Positions 1-13,650 are shown, counted from the stretch's first letter. The stretch is DNA of 64,000 bases from Allacma fusca (GCA_947179485.1 OX359248.1:32559378-32623377); one strand, 5' to 3'. Notes: generated by a model from the sequence alone, not told the origin. Translations and numbers: made by a program.

Positions 1-513
1 TCACTGACCGAAGCATACCAAAAGCAACTTAATTATGCATGTTGGCTCTGTAATAAAAACAGGTGAAAGAGTCCAGTATAAGTAGTGTTTTATATAAATA
101 TATTTTGAATGAAAATTTGTTCACAGGCACAAAACATAATTTTAGCTAAAACGTTAAGAAAAAACTTCAAATCGGTAAGTGAATACTTGTACACATAGAA
201 TGTGGGGCGTGGAAATCGTGGGGGCAATAAAATACAATATTTTTCAGAACTGATGAAACAATTGCCCTACAACACAGAAATCCACACTGACTGTGAGTGA
301 ATAACTTCAAGAGCCAAAGGGTTTCGTTGCATAAGTATCTAGGAGTAACATCAATTCTCATTTAACCTGTTGTTACAACTTATAGTTACGCGTACTTCGT
401 CAGGTCGGCTTACAATGCGGAGACCATTTGTTGTTCACGTAAATGAAGGTTTTTGGCGTTAAGAAAATGTGGGCAACCGATGATAATCAAAATAAATTCA
501 AGCAATAAAACAT
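1..513. other. Non-coding flank left of FNTB
   Basis: AT-rich sequence downstream of the farnesyltransferase gene, which reads leftward. It should hold that gene's 3' UTR. No convincing exon or repeat was seen. Confidence 0.5.
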
Positions 514-2520
514 TTATGACGAAATGGAAATACTCTCGATGATTTCTTCAGAATCAATTTCTTCTACTTCTGCTGACGAACCATAGAAAAATGCTTCTGC
601 TGTTTGAACAACTTCAGTCGTAAGGTTAAAAATAGAATGGATAGGTTCCTAAAACATTTATGGAAAACAGTTAATATTTTTATACATTAAATGTGGTAAT
701 TCATTTAATGCCATGATTTTAATATCACTTGGAATCGTGCCACATGCATCTTACCAATAAATTTCTTTGTGGACCAAGAACAATTTTAGAAGCTCCTGCA
801 TAGTGCTGAGATGCTGCCAACCCACTCAATGTATAGCATGTGTGGTAAAAATCTCGAGGTCTGGAACATCCAGAATAAACGAATAAAATAAGATACCGCA
901 AGAATAATACATACGACATTAATGTGTCTATAGGTTATATTCCAAATTTAATTAAACTGACTTTCCAGGTTTATCAATTAAACCCCCCAGAGAATGTTGA
1001 CAGCAGAGGAGTATATATTCTTGAAGAGCAATGGGGTTGTACAACCACTCTTTCTCGAGCACCTCACTATCATCTTCTCGTTCCAGAGGCAACAAGAGTC
1101 GTTTGGTGAGGAGTGAGAAACAAGCGCCTTGCCAAAATGAATAGCAGCCATCCACTAACTTATTCGTTCGACCCTATCGGATTCGAGACGACACATGTAA
1201 ATCTAATAAAAGCGAAATTTCAATGCAGATAAAATAAAAGCTAGTGTTCATCCGACATACTTGAAACCCGCCTTCCAACGACATTTGTCTGAATGCAAGC
1301 CACCGGACAAGCGATTTACTATTCATAAGTTGTTCCCTTTTAAGTAGCAGCAATGTCGCCAGTGCACAGAAGGAGTATCCGCCATGGGCTTCCATACCCG
1401 GATATCCACTAAATCCACCCTCGTACGTTTGACATCTGTGACGAATAACAGCAAACGATGAGTATCATGGGAGAAGATTAGAACCTCAATTACTATTTAT
1501 AAAACATGTTAAGACAATATATCTTAAAAATGTTCTCACGTTACAACCCACTCCGCCGTACCCTCGAAAAGTTCTGGGCTATATATATTAGTTAATTTCG
1601 CAGCGACAATAGCACAATAAGCTGCCCTTACATCTACTTCCCCGCCTCGGTGCATTCGGAAGGATCCATCCTTAAGCTTCATCGACTTAATAAATTCCAA
1701 TAATTTCTCTCTGCAACACCCGAAACCACATAATTTCCTTTTAATTGGTCCCAAATGATTCTCATTATTAACCATGGACAGGAAATCTCCTTAAAAACCT
1801 CACCTGTTAATAATTTTTAAAGCGTCCACAGAATTCAAACAAACGATAGCATTAATGGCAGCATAGGTTGCTGCTAAATGAGCGAATTGACCAGGACCTC
1901 CACCAAAACCTCCTTCAGTAATACTTTGGCATCTCGCTAAGAAATCACTGATTGCATGTGTTTCCTCACGCGCTAGCTTCACATTCAGAAGATTCAGTGA
2001 ATGTAGTATCCAATAACATAACCACGGTCGACTAGCATCCAGAGACTATGAGATATAATCACTTTTAAAATCTTCATCGACGTTTATTTTCCAGTACACA
2101 TAGATCATTTTAAAAAAATAATGAAGTAACTCTAAAGCAGACCTCGTATGCATCCGAAAGACCGGAGAGACCTTTACGCAAAAATATGGCATGCTTTTCG
2201 CGATTGACATGTATCAGATTCTCCGGACTCTTCCCACTCTGCTCACTGACTGCTGAGTAAATGTTCAGAATATGTTCCTCTACTTCCTCCTGAAACATTA
2301 CAACAAAAGCAAAATAAACAAATGACACTCAATCCCTCCCCCACACCCTCCCACACTACAAAAGTAACTGCAACTACCACCATAAAACTTCTCTATCGCT
2401 ATACACTACATTACTTATCCTTAACGCACTTACTTGCTCATCAAACGTCTGTGTTATACACCCATCATGGTTCGTTCTTGCCTTCTCAACTTCTGAAATT
2501 GGCCTCCTCTTGTAGGACAT
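514..2520 (-). CDS. FNTB: Protein farnesyltransferase subunit beta
   Basis: Catalytic beta subunit of farnesyltransferase, which attaches farnesyl to CaaX-box cysteines (Ras, lamins) as a cytosolic heterodimer with the alpha subunit. Eight exons join in frame with GT-AG sites: 2520-2434, 2289-2143, 2045-1804, 1710-1540, 1435-1261, 1173-962, 860-755 and 648-514. They give 424 aa, against about 437 in human. The prenyltransferase alpha-alpha barrel repeats are clear: GGFGGGPGQ near residue 120, then GGEVDVRAAYC, EGGFSGYPG and EAHGGY. The expected zinc ligands are present: D282 and C284 in the DGCYSFWQ motif and H351 in DFYHTCY. The start ATG at 2520 opens a short unconserved N-terminus before the first conserved exon. 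The C-terminus is acidic. The gene looks intact. Confidence is very high for function and high for each exon edge. Confidence 0.96.
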
Positions 2521-3739
2521 ACTGAGAGTTTCAACAATGGAATATTGCTTTCAAACAAATCATTCATGAAGATCAATCTACAGATCACAGATTCTATTCC
2601 GCACTTTGGCAGCTACAACCGTAACAAATTATTCCGTATCAGGATTTCCTTTACACGCAATTTACAGAAAAAGCAACACCACGTCGGAAAGTTTTTAATC
2701 TCTGAATCACTCTTCAATGACTGAAATTAATTCATAATTGTTCTTCGCCGCTCCTTCGTCCTTATAGTATTTCAATGTTAGCTGATGTCAATGGATCCTC
2801 CGTCTTAAGGGAGACTAGCGACAACCATGATGTTACTGCGGCTTTGCCTATGAACCAGACAGGGAGAAACCTCTTTAGATTGTTTATTACAAGTTACGAG
2901 AGTCCATCGAAGATAAATACTTTACGTCAGTTCATACAGATATAGTTTCCCTTACACATTTACGAGGGACAACTAAAACTAACCATAACCACCTATAAGT
3001 ATACATACAGATCTGCAGACACAATTCAAGACAGGAACAATAAAACCCAAGGATATGAATTAGTAATACCTATATTGATTCAGTAAACAACCTCCCTTAA
3101 TTGTACACGTTTGCTCATACCAGCACTTAAATGTAGTTAAGTACTCCGTCAAAAACGAAACAGAGAGTTAAAAATAAATTGCGATTCTTCTGATCTAAGT
3201 ACTTATCCCTCTTTAAATCCTTTATGCAATTAAATCTCAAGTACGACTTTCCCTCAAAATCTCCAGCCAGATAATGACCTGCCTGCACGTGACTCAGCAT
3301 GCACAGCATATGTTTTCACATGCAGTGACAAACCTCTCCGCTTACCTCCGTTCCTGCTTTTGGGAGAACTCGTATTCTCATAGTACAAATCACCAGGGCA
3401 AAAAACCTGTAGGAAAAGCTGCTCAACAGGAATTCCCGAGAGAGGCTTCATTCACCTGTGAGAGCACTGACCGTGTGGGTGAAAGAGTTTCGCATTTCAC
3501 TGATAATAACATTTGGCTAAAAACCAGTATGAGCAATGAGAATCCAGAAATTAAGACTCCGAATGGAATTGAAGACTATTTGCTGAATGATTTTTAGATG
3601 GACTTGGATGATGCGCTAAATACATACACATACGTGTTGTTCCACGTTAAGTACTACACAAATGATATTGCCAATAATTTAAATTTACAATATATACTAA
3701 AAATAAATAAAGTGACGAATTCGAAGGTATTAGTAAGTA
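2521..3739. other. Spacer upstream of FNTB
   Basis: Should contain the FNTB promoter and 5' UTR, which reads leftward. A 107-codon open frame at 3274-3597 (+) shows no recognisable domain and no splice partners that I could find. I do not call it a gene. Confidence 0.35.
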
Positions 3740-4626
3740 GCGGTGTAATATCCATAGTATACGTTTTGTGACTTTATATTGTGGTTTTGTACGTACACAT
3801 GTTCGAATTCCAAACTAATTTGAAATGCCACTTGGGGCCAAAATTTGAACTTCAATAAATCTTCGGAGGCTTCCAAACCTTACCCAATAGTCTAACATAT
3901 TCTATTTCTGAATTTCGATTCAAAACTGAACTTCGATTCAAATCTGAACTTCGATTCAAATTGCAGCTTCGAATGTGACCTTGTATATCCATCCTTGTAC
4001 AAATTTCGTACTTGGAATCTATCGAGAAAGGTTTGAACGGAAATTTAAGATTAAATTAAAATTCTATGATTCTACCATGCGAAAAAAAATTGTGTGTAGT
4101 AGCTTAGACAATAAATTTGAGATAGCCCATCTTTTAATATTCAAATTTGTTTGGCTACAATAAAATATTGTAGTTTTCGGGTTTTCTCGGTTTTTTGATC
4201 TTCCTATTGGGATTTACGAGGGAAAAAATTTCGGTTTTTTCTTCCAATTCTACATATGATGGGCCCTATCAAGTGTTTCATAAAATAGCTACCTTCGCGG
4301 GTGGCTCTTTTGAAAAAAAAAACAGATTCACGTTTGAATCGAAATTCACGTTTGAATCGAAATTCACGTTTGAATCGAAATTCACGTTTGAATCGAAATT
4401 CACGTTTGAATCGAAAATCGAGTTTGAATCGAAATTCACGTTTGAATCGAAGCGTATATTTGTTGAAGTTTATACGGCGTTTCAAATTAGTTTGAAAGTC
4501 CATATGTGGTATGTTTTTGTGTCGTATTTTTATTGTTGTTTTTGCTTTTGTTATTACAATCTGGCCTATTGTAGTTTTGTAAAAACCACAATACATAAAA
4601 TTTATACTTATTCTATTTTACAGCAC
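3740..4626. mobile_element. Fold-back-type element with long subrepeat-bearing inverted arms
   Basis: About 0.89 kb. The left arm has a TATATTGTGGTTTTGTA motif near 3776, AAACTAATTTGAAATGCC near 3815 and several TTCGATTCAAA units at 3912-3975. The same blocks recur inverted in the right arm: tandem TTGAATCGAAA units at 4327-4452, the reverse of AAACTAATTTGAAACGCC near 4485, and an inverted CCACAATACATAAA near 4590. The outermost ends (GCGGTGTAAT on the left; GTGCTGTAAA read inward on the right) are similar. Both flanks begin TTAGTA (3730 and 4627), possibly a worn target duplication. A relative lies at 41093-42669. No transposase is encoded. Superfamily unassigned. Confidence 0.75.
4327..4452 (+). 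repeat. Seven tandem 18-bp units
   Basis: Unit TTCACGTTTGAATCGAAA, repeated with one variant (sixth unit starts ATCGAG). It forms the inner part of the right arm of the fold-back element. Because 18 is a multiple of 3, every frame stays open here, which creates spurious open frames on both strands. Confidence 0.95.
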
Positions 4627-6087
4627 TTAGTATATTGGACTAAATTTAGAAATTGGTCTGTGGTTGTCACGGATGTGTGGAGTGTGAATATTTTTTTCAT
4701 ACTCATGAATTTTTCCTGCCAGGTAAAATTCGTTTGACCATGAAAATGGCAGAAGAAACAACAGTCCAGGCACCTGCAACAAGGAGTTACATGAAACTTT
4801 CATGTATCAAATTTTCCAGGAATTAGGATCGATTCAATTTTGATTCTCTATATCTGTCATGTAACATGCATACAATTTTACTGCACTGTAGTATGCACAG
4901 GGAATGGAGCATGAATTTCGGTTTTACCACCCACTGAAAAATCGACAGGTCCATTTGCCTCACATAACTTTTCCTGCCCTGAAAACTTCATGTAAGTACA
5001 TTAAAAAATATTCATGCTCGGCCATCCGCGATCATTGTCAAAGCGATGTGTATATTATGTACAAACAACTGTAGATATGACGAGTGCTCCGGGAAGGGCC
5101 AATTTTTGTATACGCTATAAAAATTATCCGTTATCGGCACTCCCCTTAATCATTGTGTATCAGGGACATGGGGCAGCCAAAACTGTCGGTTATATGTACA
5201 TTTCCGCTATGTAAGCATCCGCTTTATTGAGAATTGCCTGTATTTATTGTGGACAAACTATCATTTGAATGTTCTAACAATAAATGTCTACATTAGATTG
5301 CATTTGCTTGCAAGTTAGGGAGACTCCCTTAAATTAATAATAATTACCAACTTGATAAATGGGAATTTAAGTTGAGTATGTAGAATAGTTAGGTCTGAAC
5401 GATGCTACGTTTTGGCTTCTTTCATGTTGAACGTTCCTCAACAGTAGCGTAAAAATGGTGCCAGGCACTTGGGGCTCGCACATGTTTGGATTCGGAACGA
5501 ACGGGTTGAATCAAATGTGCGGTCGCGGTCTGTGTCTGTATTAATTGTTGCGTGTACAAAATACAATTTGTCAATGTTACTTATTAAACACACAATTATA
5601 AATTATATTATTTGATAACGTGTATAATTACAGGTGTAAGTATTTAGAGTGGAATACTTTATGGTCGTTTATGTTAAGTTAACTAAAATTAAGTTCTAGC
5701 GACAGTCTTTTTGAGCAACTAAAATATTGTATTATAAAACAACAAATGGGAAGTCACTATGCAAAAATAATTTGCATTCGACTTACAAATAAGAGCATTA
5801 ATTATTATTGTAAGTAAAGTCTAGTTTATTTGTAATTAATGCTGTTGTTTTCTGAGATTGTGATTTTGTGATAATTATTGATCATTGTGCCCAGTAATTT
5901 GCGTAATCTTTGAAAAATATTAGATTAACCACAGTTAGATTGAAAATAGTAGATGTTTAAAGTTTGAGTTTAGTTGTTGATGTATAACAGTCACTTGATT
6001 GATTAAGGTACTTATATTGGGGAATCAAAATAAATAAGGAATAATTAGTTGGACATATGTCAACGATATAGTTGGAGTGAAATCAAA
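4627..6087. other. Spacer and 5' region of the NEMF gene
   Basis: AT-rich spacer with no recognisable exon. It should include the promoter and 5' UTR of the Caliban/NEMF gene that starts at 6088. Confidence 0.4.
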
Positions 6088-9000
6088 ATGAAAAATCGAT
6101 TTACAACGCTCGATATTGTGTGTGCAATCAAGGAGCTTCAAGAAAGGTAATTGAATAGTCTTTGAAATAATTGTATTGTTTTAGTGGACATGTAAGAAGA
6201 TTAGGCATTGTAAAGTATGAATTGAATGTTTTTTTTTTGTCATTTATTCAAAAGCATTCTTGGACTTCGAGTGGATCAAGTGTATGATGTGGACAAGAAA
6301 ACATACCTGATTCGGCTTACGAAAACTGATGTGAAGAAGGTTCTGGTTCTTGAGTCTGGATGCCGGTTCCACACCACGACCTTCGAATGGCCCAAAAATC
6401 CCGGTTAGTGAGACGTTATGTGGGGTTTTAATGATGGAATAAATTGTAATAGCAGTTCTTTTTATCTTTGTGGAAAAAGTATAAGTGTTAGGGAGGGGGA
6501 GCGAATCTCCAAAAATAATATTGGGTATATAATTCCATAATGACATTTTGTTAACTTGTGGATTCAAACAGCACCCTCCGGTTTTACCATGAAACTTCGA
6601 AAGCATTTGAGCAATAAGCGTGTGGAAAAAATCAGTCAGCTTGGAGCAGATCGTATTGTGGATTTCCAGTTTGGCACAGAAACATTTGCTCATCATGTTC
6701 TCTTGGAACTTTACGACAAGGGGAATATCATTCTTACGGATTGTAATTATAATATTCTCAGTCTACTGCGTCCAAGAATTCAGGGAGAGGAAAGACTGGC
6801 AGCTCATGAGCGGTATGCTGTAGAAAAGGCTAAGCAGGATTTCTCTCTGGCACAACAGGATGTTGAGGATCTTGTTAAGAATAACAGTGGTAAAACGTTG
6901 AGGGAGATATTTTTGTCCAAAGTGGAATTTGGTCCTGCCTTGTTCTCACATGTCCTGAAGCAACGGGATTTAGCTCCTTCTGCAAAAATACCTACTGGGG
7001 ATGGAGCTGAGTAAGTTTAATTGGTATACTTGCTTTTAAAACATTTTTGCTGTTACCATGTAATGTTACGTTGGTTTGCTTTAGAGGATTTACGAAAACA
7101 GTCTTCCAAGCCTTAGAGGCAGGACGTTTAATTTTGGAAAATTTCAAGCTTGTCGGAGGCTTCATTGTTCAAGCACCGGGTGGAAATAAAAACAAAGAAA
7201 AAAATAGTAAGCTGGATAGTTCCAGTTCTGAAGCTCCCGTTTTCTACGACCAATTTCATCCTTCCGTTCTTTTTCCTGATTTTGAAAGCTCGCTCACAAT
7301 CAAATTCGATACACTGAATGCCGCTGTAGATGACTTCTTTTCTAAGATAGAGTCGCAAAAGCTGGATATGAAACAGATGAACCAGGTAGAAATGGATGTT
7401 CGCATTGTTTGCTGAACAGGCTTCATGGTTTATTTTGAAATGTGAATGTGATTTAGCTTGCGTTTATCTTTAAAACAGGAACGAGATGCTCTGAAGAAGT
7501 TGGAAAAAGTGAAACTTGACCAACTGAAGCGTCTGGAAGAACTGAAAATCGGCCAAGAGACTGATAAGCATAAGGCTGAATTGATTTCTGTAAACCAAGC
7601 GTTGGTGGATGGTACAATCTCTGCGATTCGCAGATTAGTTGCTAACCAAATTGCCTGGAATGAAATTTGGGAACAAATTCAAGAAGCTAAAGATAATGGT
7701 GATCCAATGGCCAGTACAATTGAAAAAATGAACTTGATAAAAAATCAATTTACAATGTCATTGAGGTAATACTAATTATTTGTGTAACAACTTTCAGTAT
7801 TTGCAAATTTTTTAAATTGTTCTATAAAATCTGCCGCATTAACACTTTAGGGATCCGTATGAAACACCTGACGAGGAGCCAAAAACTGTTATGGTCGACA
7901 TTGATCTTGGCTTGTCGGCGTACGCAAACGCTACCAAGTACTACGATTTAAAGAGACAATCAGCCAAGAAGGAGGAAAGAACACTGGAATCACAGGACAA
8001 AGCTTTTAAATCAACTGAAAAAAAGACCATGCTGGCTTTAAAAGAAGTGGCGACCATTCATTCAATCAAAAAAGCAAGGAAGGTGTGTACCAAATGACAT
8101 AACTTGCTTCAACTCATCATTCCATCATTCACTGCATTAAAAATTAAACTACGAATGTAAATTCAAAATTTAATTGCAATGACAGGTTTACTGGTTCGAA
8201 AAATTTCGATGGTTTATCTCGTCAGAGAATTACTTAATACTGGGAGGACGCGATGCTCAACAAAACGAGTTGCTTGTAAAGAGGTATCTTCGCCCCCGCG
8301 ATGTCTATCTGCATGCTGATTCTCATGGCGCTCCAACTGTGTTAATTAAAAATGATGTTCAAGATCAGCTCATTCTCCCGAAAACGTTGAATGAAGCTGG
8401 TTCGTTTGCAGTTGCATCGTGGTTAGTAACTAAAAAAATTTATTATTATAGAACCAAGCAAAACAACGTAACACTAAAAGATTTAATTAATGTAGTAACT
8501 TTTAACCTTATTAAAAAATCGATTTAACAGTGGTTCGTGGGAAAGTAAGGTAGTCACAAGTTCCTGGTGGGTATGGGGAGATCAAGTTTCTAAGTCGGCG
8601 CCCACAGGAGAGTATTTACCTACTGGATCATTCATGGTTCGAGGGAAAAAGAATTACTTGCCTCCAACTCAGCTAGTACTTGGATTTGGTTTTCTATTCC
8701 GACTCACAGATGAATCTATGGAGAAACATAAGAACGAGAGACCTCGCCGATTACTGAGCGAGAGCTCCGCAAATGACGTCCGGGAAGCTAAAAGTGACAA
8801 ACCTGAAGTTAATGTAAGTAGGAAATGAAAATGGCGTTGGGAACTTTAATTTCAGTTCGCTTGTAGTAGTGGGAAGTTGAAACTGGTCAGCATTCTTAGG
8901 AAATCTTCTAATTTGTTGACTTTTTAGAATGAGGAACCTCTGGGAGAAGACGATGGAAGCGAGTTTCCCGATACGCAGGTCAAAATAAATCTAGATAGTT

Positions 9001-10219
9001 CCTCCAATCACGTTCGAGCTCGAACACTATCTTCGATGTCCGTTTCCTCTGTCAATACCTTTTTGAGTGAAGCAACAATTAACGAAGCTGATGAATCGGA
9101 AAATGCAGTAATTATAAGTTCTGGAGTTGCACCTATTTCAGTTTCAGCTCAGAAGCTTAGGAGAGATAAAAAGAAAGCTGAAAAGAAAGCACATACTGAT
9201 GGTGCCACAAAAAATACTAAAGTTGAAAAAGTTAAAGTCGAAGAACAAGAAAAGGTTGATGATCAAGATAAAGACATGCAAGCACAAAAACCAAAACGGG
9301 GTCAGCATGGTAGAAATAAGAAGATCAAGGAAAAATATCGTTTCCAAGATGAAGAAGATCGCGCACAACGAATGATGCTACTTCAAGTAATTAGTTTATT
9401 TAAGTTCTTAGTATACGACATAAAATAATCCTCAGAAAGATGAATATTAATCATAATTAAATTGGAACCTATTTTTAAAACAGGGTAAGGGTGGAGACGG
9501 GACAAGTGGAGGAGGTAAAAAAGGCAAAGGTAAAAGTTCTTCGAACGTAGTGCCATCACCTGCTAAACAAAAACTACCCGTGAAAGACGTATCAGACCCG
9601 TCTACCCCTAAGGCTTCACCCATTTCAGCTGAAGACAATAAAGAGGTCGAAGTTCATGCATCCCCCGAGCCTCTTTTAAATACCGAAAATAATATCCAAA
9701 GTGAACAAAATCCTCCAGATGTGGAGGAACCTGTAGATAATGAAGAAAAGCAAGAAATGCACGCAGAAGAGGAACCAGAGGAGGAAGAAGAGGAAGGAAA
9801 TCAGGAAACGGAAATCAGTCTCCTGAATAGTTTAACAGGTTCGCTGGCCGATTTAAATTTTCAGCCTGCAATCTTGACATGTTGTGGTTTCCATGGAAAA
9901 ACAGGAATAACTTCATATGACTAGATATTCATAAATTAAATCTGCTTTTTCAGGTGCTCCACAAGAAGAGGACGAGTTGTTGTTTGCAGTTCCGGTAGTT
10001 GCTCCCTACTCCACCATGCAAAATTACAAATTCAAAATAAAAATGGTGCCGGGCTCTGCTAAACGAGGAAAAGCTGCCAGATCTGCTCTAGAGTTTTTCT
10101 TGCGTGATAAATCCGCGAACCAAAGAGAAAAAGATTTGTTGAAGTCCGTAAAAGATCAAGACCTTGCGAGAAATTTCCCAGGAAAAGTTAAGATATCAAC
10201 AAGCCATGATAAAAGATAG
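6088..10219 (+). CDS. NEMF: Caliban / NEMF (Rqc2-type ribosome quality control factor)
   Basis: Binds stalled 60S subunits with Listerin, and in the Rqc2 family adds C-terminal tails to stalled nascent chains; a nuclear-export role is also reported for the fly protein. Eleven exons join in frame: 6088-6146, 6255-6403, 6572-7010, 7085-7385, 7479-7765, 7851-8082, 8186-8421, 8531-8813, 8928-9386, 9484-9838 and 9954-10219. They give 1021 aa (human about 1076). Landmarks are an N-terminal NFACT-N block with YLIRL and FEWPKN, a coiled coil at about 317-480 ([13 protein letters not shown] at its end), an NFACT-R block at about 490-625 with HADSHGA and [10 protein letters not shown], a Lys/Glu-rich middle, and NFACT-C at 934-1021 ending PGKVKIS. 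The least certain junction is 8421/8531, which gives a Cys codon where human has a related motif. The gene is intact. Its 3' end faces that of the next gene across about 335 bp. Confidence 0.95.
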
Positions 10220-10554
10220 TGGATTACTATTCCCATAATTGGCATTACTACTCCTTGCAGTTTCTTGGTACGTGATATTGAGTACATCCTGATTCTTAGA
10301 ATTATTAACCAGAAAAATTAAAACCAATCGCAGCGTCGCAGTCGCACGAAGTTGAAATGTCGCTGTTTTTGTTTCAGGGTTGAACGACCCAATTATGTAA
10401 ACCAAATTGTTATTTTATACTTGGTATTGGATTTTAATGGTACTTTTCAAAAGTAATAATTAAAGCGTTTACGAGAACACAATTTACATTTACAATTTTA
10501 TGTTACTACAAGGACTGAATTGACCCTCTGAAAAACTGCATACTGCTGAATGTT

Positions 10555-12796
10555 TTAGTCTTTACTAAAACGAAGCTTAAGTTTATCCAGTATATTCTGA
10601 ACCGCCGTTTCGTTCTCCGGTTTGTTATTATCTCCAATTTGATCATACAGCGAGTAAAACTCTTGGAAATCATTGTGATTAGAATCACTCGAGCTATCTT
10701 TTGTACTGCTGGACATTCGACTCTCACTCAAGCTATCTAATATAGTTGTGGTTGCAGCTGAAACGCACGTGGTATCCAAAATTGAAATGTTCGAAGTCCC
10801 AGACAAAGTTGATCCAGAGAGAATAGATTGAAGTTCGCTGTTGTATCGAGGTCTGTCGAAGGTAGCAGGTTTGTGCACGAATGGTTTAGGGAATGTAACT
10901 CGAATACACTCTGCTGTAGATAAAAAGTTTGATAGTAACTCGTTGCTGGGTTGCTGAGCAAATGAAATCATGTCCATCAAGTTCCGCTTGGCAAGATTCC
11001 AGGTTTTCAAGAGGACGGAATAAATCTCTTCAACTTGCTGAAAAAGGATAAAAAGTTACCAAAATCTTGCGACTAACTTGAATAAAAGCTTAAAAATATA
11101 TGCTTTATTTGAAAGATAGTATTAAATTAAATTAAATGATATAATTTAATAATAACCTCCACGTCTGATAGGGCTATCACCCAGTCTCTCATGTTCCATT
11201 GCCGTCGAAGATTTACGAACATATTATCGATATCATTTTCGGGTGAAGGAGTGGAGAAACGATCAGTAGAAATATTTCTGAAAATATTCTCTAACGGCTG
11301 TCCACTTCGATTGTTATGTTGCCGACACCGTTCAACTTTTGCGGATAGGTACTTGTTCCGGATAAGACCCAGAAAATCACTAAGACGGTATCCGATGTTT
11401 GGTTCATTTCTCTACGATATGAAAGAATTTTCGACCCAATGATTATAATAATCTTCACTGTTCCTTATCCCAACATTCTTATATATTAAGTTCCCCGATC
11501 TTTAAGCATCCCCCGCAAAACCCAAACCCAAAGGAAGTATATAAGGACGTAGTATAAAAACTAATAAATAACTCACACATGCTTGTTGGGCAGCCTCCAG
11601 AGATTGTTTTGCTTCTAAAAGGAGCTTTTCTCGGGATTTGTTTTTGAAGAACGCCTGAACATGTGCTGTACTCCAAGAAATGATTAATTCGTTCATCTTG
11701 TCTCTCAGATTTTGCTGCAATCCAATTTGCTGATTTTGTTTGATTAATCTTTGAGTGAACTCTTCGCACATCTTCAAACAGTTAGTTCTTTCCTTATTAG
11801 CCCATTGTAACGCTTTTGAACCGCAAGATTCTTCATTGATTACCGAAATAACCAGTGCCCTGAAATCATCGGCTCTTAACGAACCACTTCCAGCTCTCGG
11901 AGATGAATCATCGCACAAATAATGTCGCATTACAACAGTCTGGAATGCTAGGTGGGCAGCTTCAGTCAAAGCAGGGATGTGACTTCCATTGCCACCTTCC
12001 TTCGAGGTAGACTTCCCTTCATCGCGGTTGGATGAAACCAACTGTTCACATTCTGCAACCACATCACTAGTTTTCCTCACTCTTTCATCCAAAATGTTGT
12101 AATACTGACGTTGGAACACGTAGGACCCATTAGTACTCGTTTCCATCCCTTCACAGATAAAAAAAACGTTGTTAAAGCCTTGCGCTCACAATACCCTATA
12201 AACGAGGTGGTTGCAATCGTGAAAAATTATACTGAATATACTTTTTTTCCGCAGCTTGGCGTGCTTATCATCAGCACTTCCCTGAATCCGGTTACACTCT
12301 TCTTCTAGTTCCTTCAATTTGGCCAGTTTATCTGCAAACAGAGCTGTGTTGATTTCCTGAAATTAAACATTCCATCATCAAAATTCGACCCCTCTCACCA
12401 CAATTTTACAAACTCCAAAAAATCTTAAAAGCACAAAAACTGATAATGATTCATTTAAACATTTTGCAGTACTAGCCCAAGGCGTATACCTTTTCCATGA
12501 AGTCTCCCTCCAAGTTCTCATCCACCTCCTGAAGGTACACATTTGTTCTGAAAGTCTCAATGAAAGAATTTGATCGTGCTAATCGCAGCAGGAAGTTAAG
12601 CTGGAAATCCCTGAAAGGTCCCCTGTTCAAACTAAAAAACCATGGCTCATTGATACTCCTCCTTCCTTGAAAATTTAATCTAACTTTTACATACACAGTA
12701 TTTAATTATTTACTTCGTTATTTGATCCCTGGTAAAAGATATTTGGCCCCATTGCGTGTACCATTCCACCAACTCCCGTTGAACAACCGTACTCAT
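10555..12796 (-). CDS. 542-aa coiled-coil protein, possibly augmin HAUS5-like
   Basis: Six exons join in frame with GT-AG sites: 12796-12714, 12610-12490, 12356-12242, 12148-11577, 11411-11157 and 11037-10555, giving 542 aa. The N-terminus (MSTVVQRELVEWYTQWG) is followed by a segment reading SNSFIETFRTNVYLQE, then a long charged, heptad-like stretch, and a Ser/Thr-rich C-terminus. No enzyme motif is visible. The length, the N-terminal Trp-rich start and the segment before the coiled coil recall HAUS5/Dgt5, a subunit of the microtubule-nucleating augmin complex. That is a guess from memory, not an alignment. It could also be another spindle or trafficking coiled-coil protein. The exon chain is well supported; the identity is weak. 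Confidence 0.7.
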
Positions 12797-13650
12797 TTTT
12801 ACAACAGCCCTGTACTTCAGACTTCAACAAATGTAGATGTAATTATAATTCCAAGATTACCCCCAAGATTACAGCTGTTCGAATCAGGAATAATTATAAA
12901 TTCCCAATACACTATGAACAGGATCAGCTCCGTGAAGAGTACTTGCTAGTCTACGTTTTAGAAAACATAACAAGCTAATTAAATAAACTTCCACATTCAA
13001 GTTAAATCAGCAACAGCCTACAATTCACTGGAAACTAACAAGAGTCCACAATTTGAAGGAGAGCACTTTTAATTGTCAATTGTAACAGTCAAGGATTGTA
13101 CATAACAATTATTTTTACACGTAAAAGGCAGGATTTTAATATTTTATCACATTTCCCAAATGGTTCAGATTCTAGGTTATTCCAAGTTTTTATTCCACAC
13201 GACACGGACACCACTACACAACATTGAAATTATTTTCGGTCAAGCAATTCCTGCCCTTTTTACGTCCTTGTACTACGATAAGAAGCTACAGTTCGTATCC
13301 TTGTAACCTTAAGATTGATTACTTTAAATTCTATTAAAACTAGATTATATTATATAGTCCATACAATAAATTATTTACCAAATAGTACACAAAGTCAAAA
13401 GTACCTTTGAACAACTATTGACATCAACTCACTGAAAAAGAGTGTCAGTGCGAATGAATACCGTTTGTATGCTATTCAAAGGTAGAAGATGAACACACAT
13501 ATGTACACTAAAAACTCATTTGATTAGACACAACGGCTTAAGATTGATCCCGCCACTTCCAGTCCAAAATGTATTTACATGTGCAACGCGCAACGCTTAA
13601 AGGTTTTTTTCTATGCTACTTTATCCTCATATGGACTCGACTCATTACGT
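12797..13650. other. Spacer upstream of the coiled-coil gene
   Basis: No exon recognised. It should include the promoter of the leftward coiled-coil gene. Confidence 0.4.

Noticed and set aside
3274-3597. 107-codon open frame between FNTB and the fold-back element
   Set aside because: No recognisable domain, no signal peptide, no plausible partner exon. Length is within chance for this composition.
4195-4737. Open frames on both strands encoding reiterated FTFESK or FRFKRE peptides
   Set aside because: They arise from 18-bp tandem repeats in the fold-back element. All frames are open there because the unit is a multiple of three; no family or splice context supports coding.
9144-9368. Antisense open frame rich in Phe/Leu
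   Set aside because: Shadow of the Lys/Glu-rich segment of NEMF.
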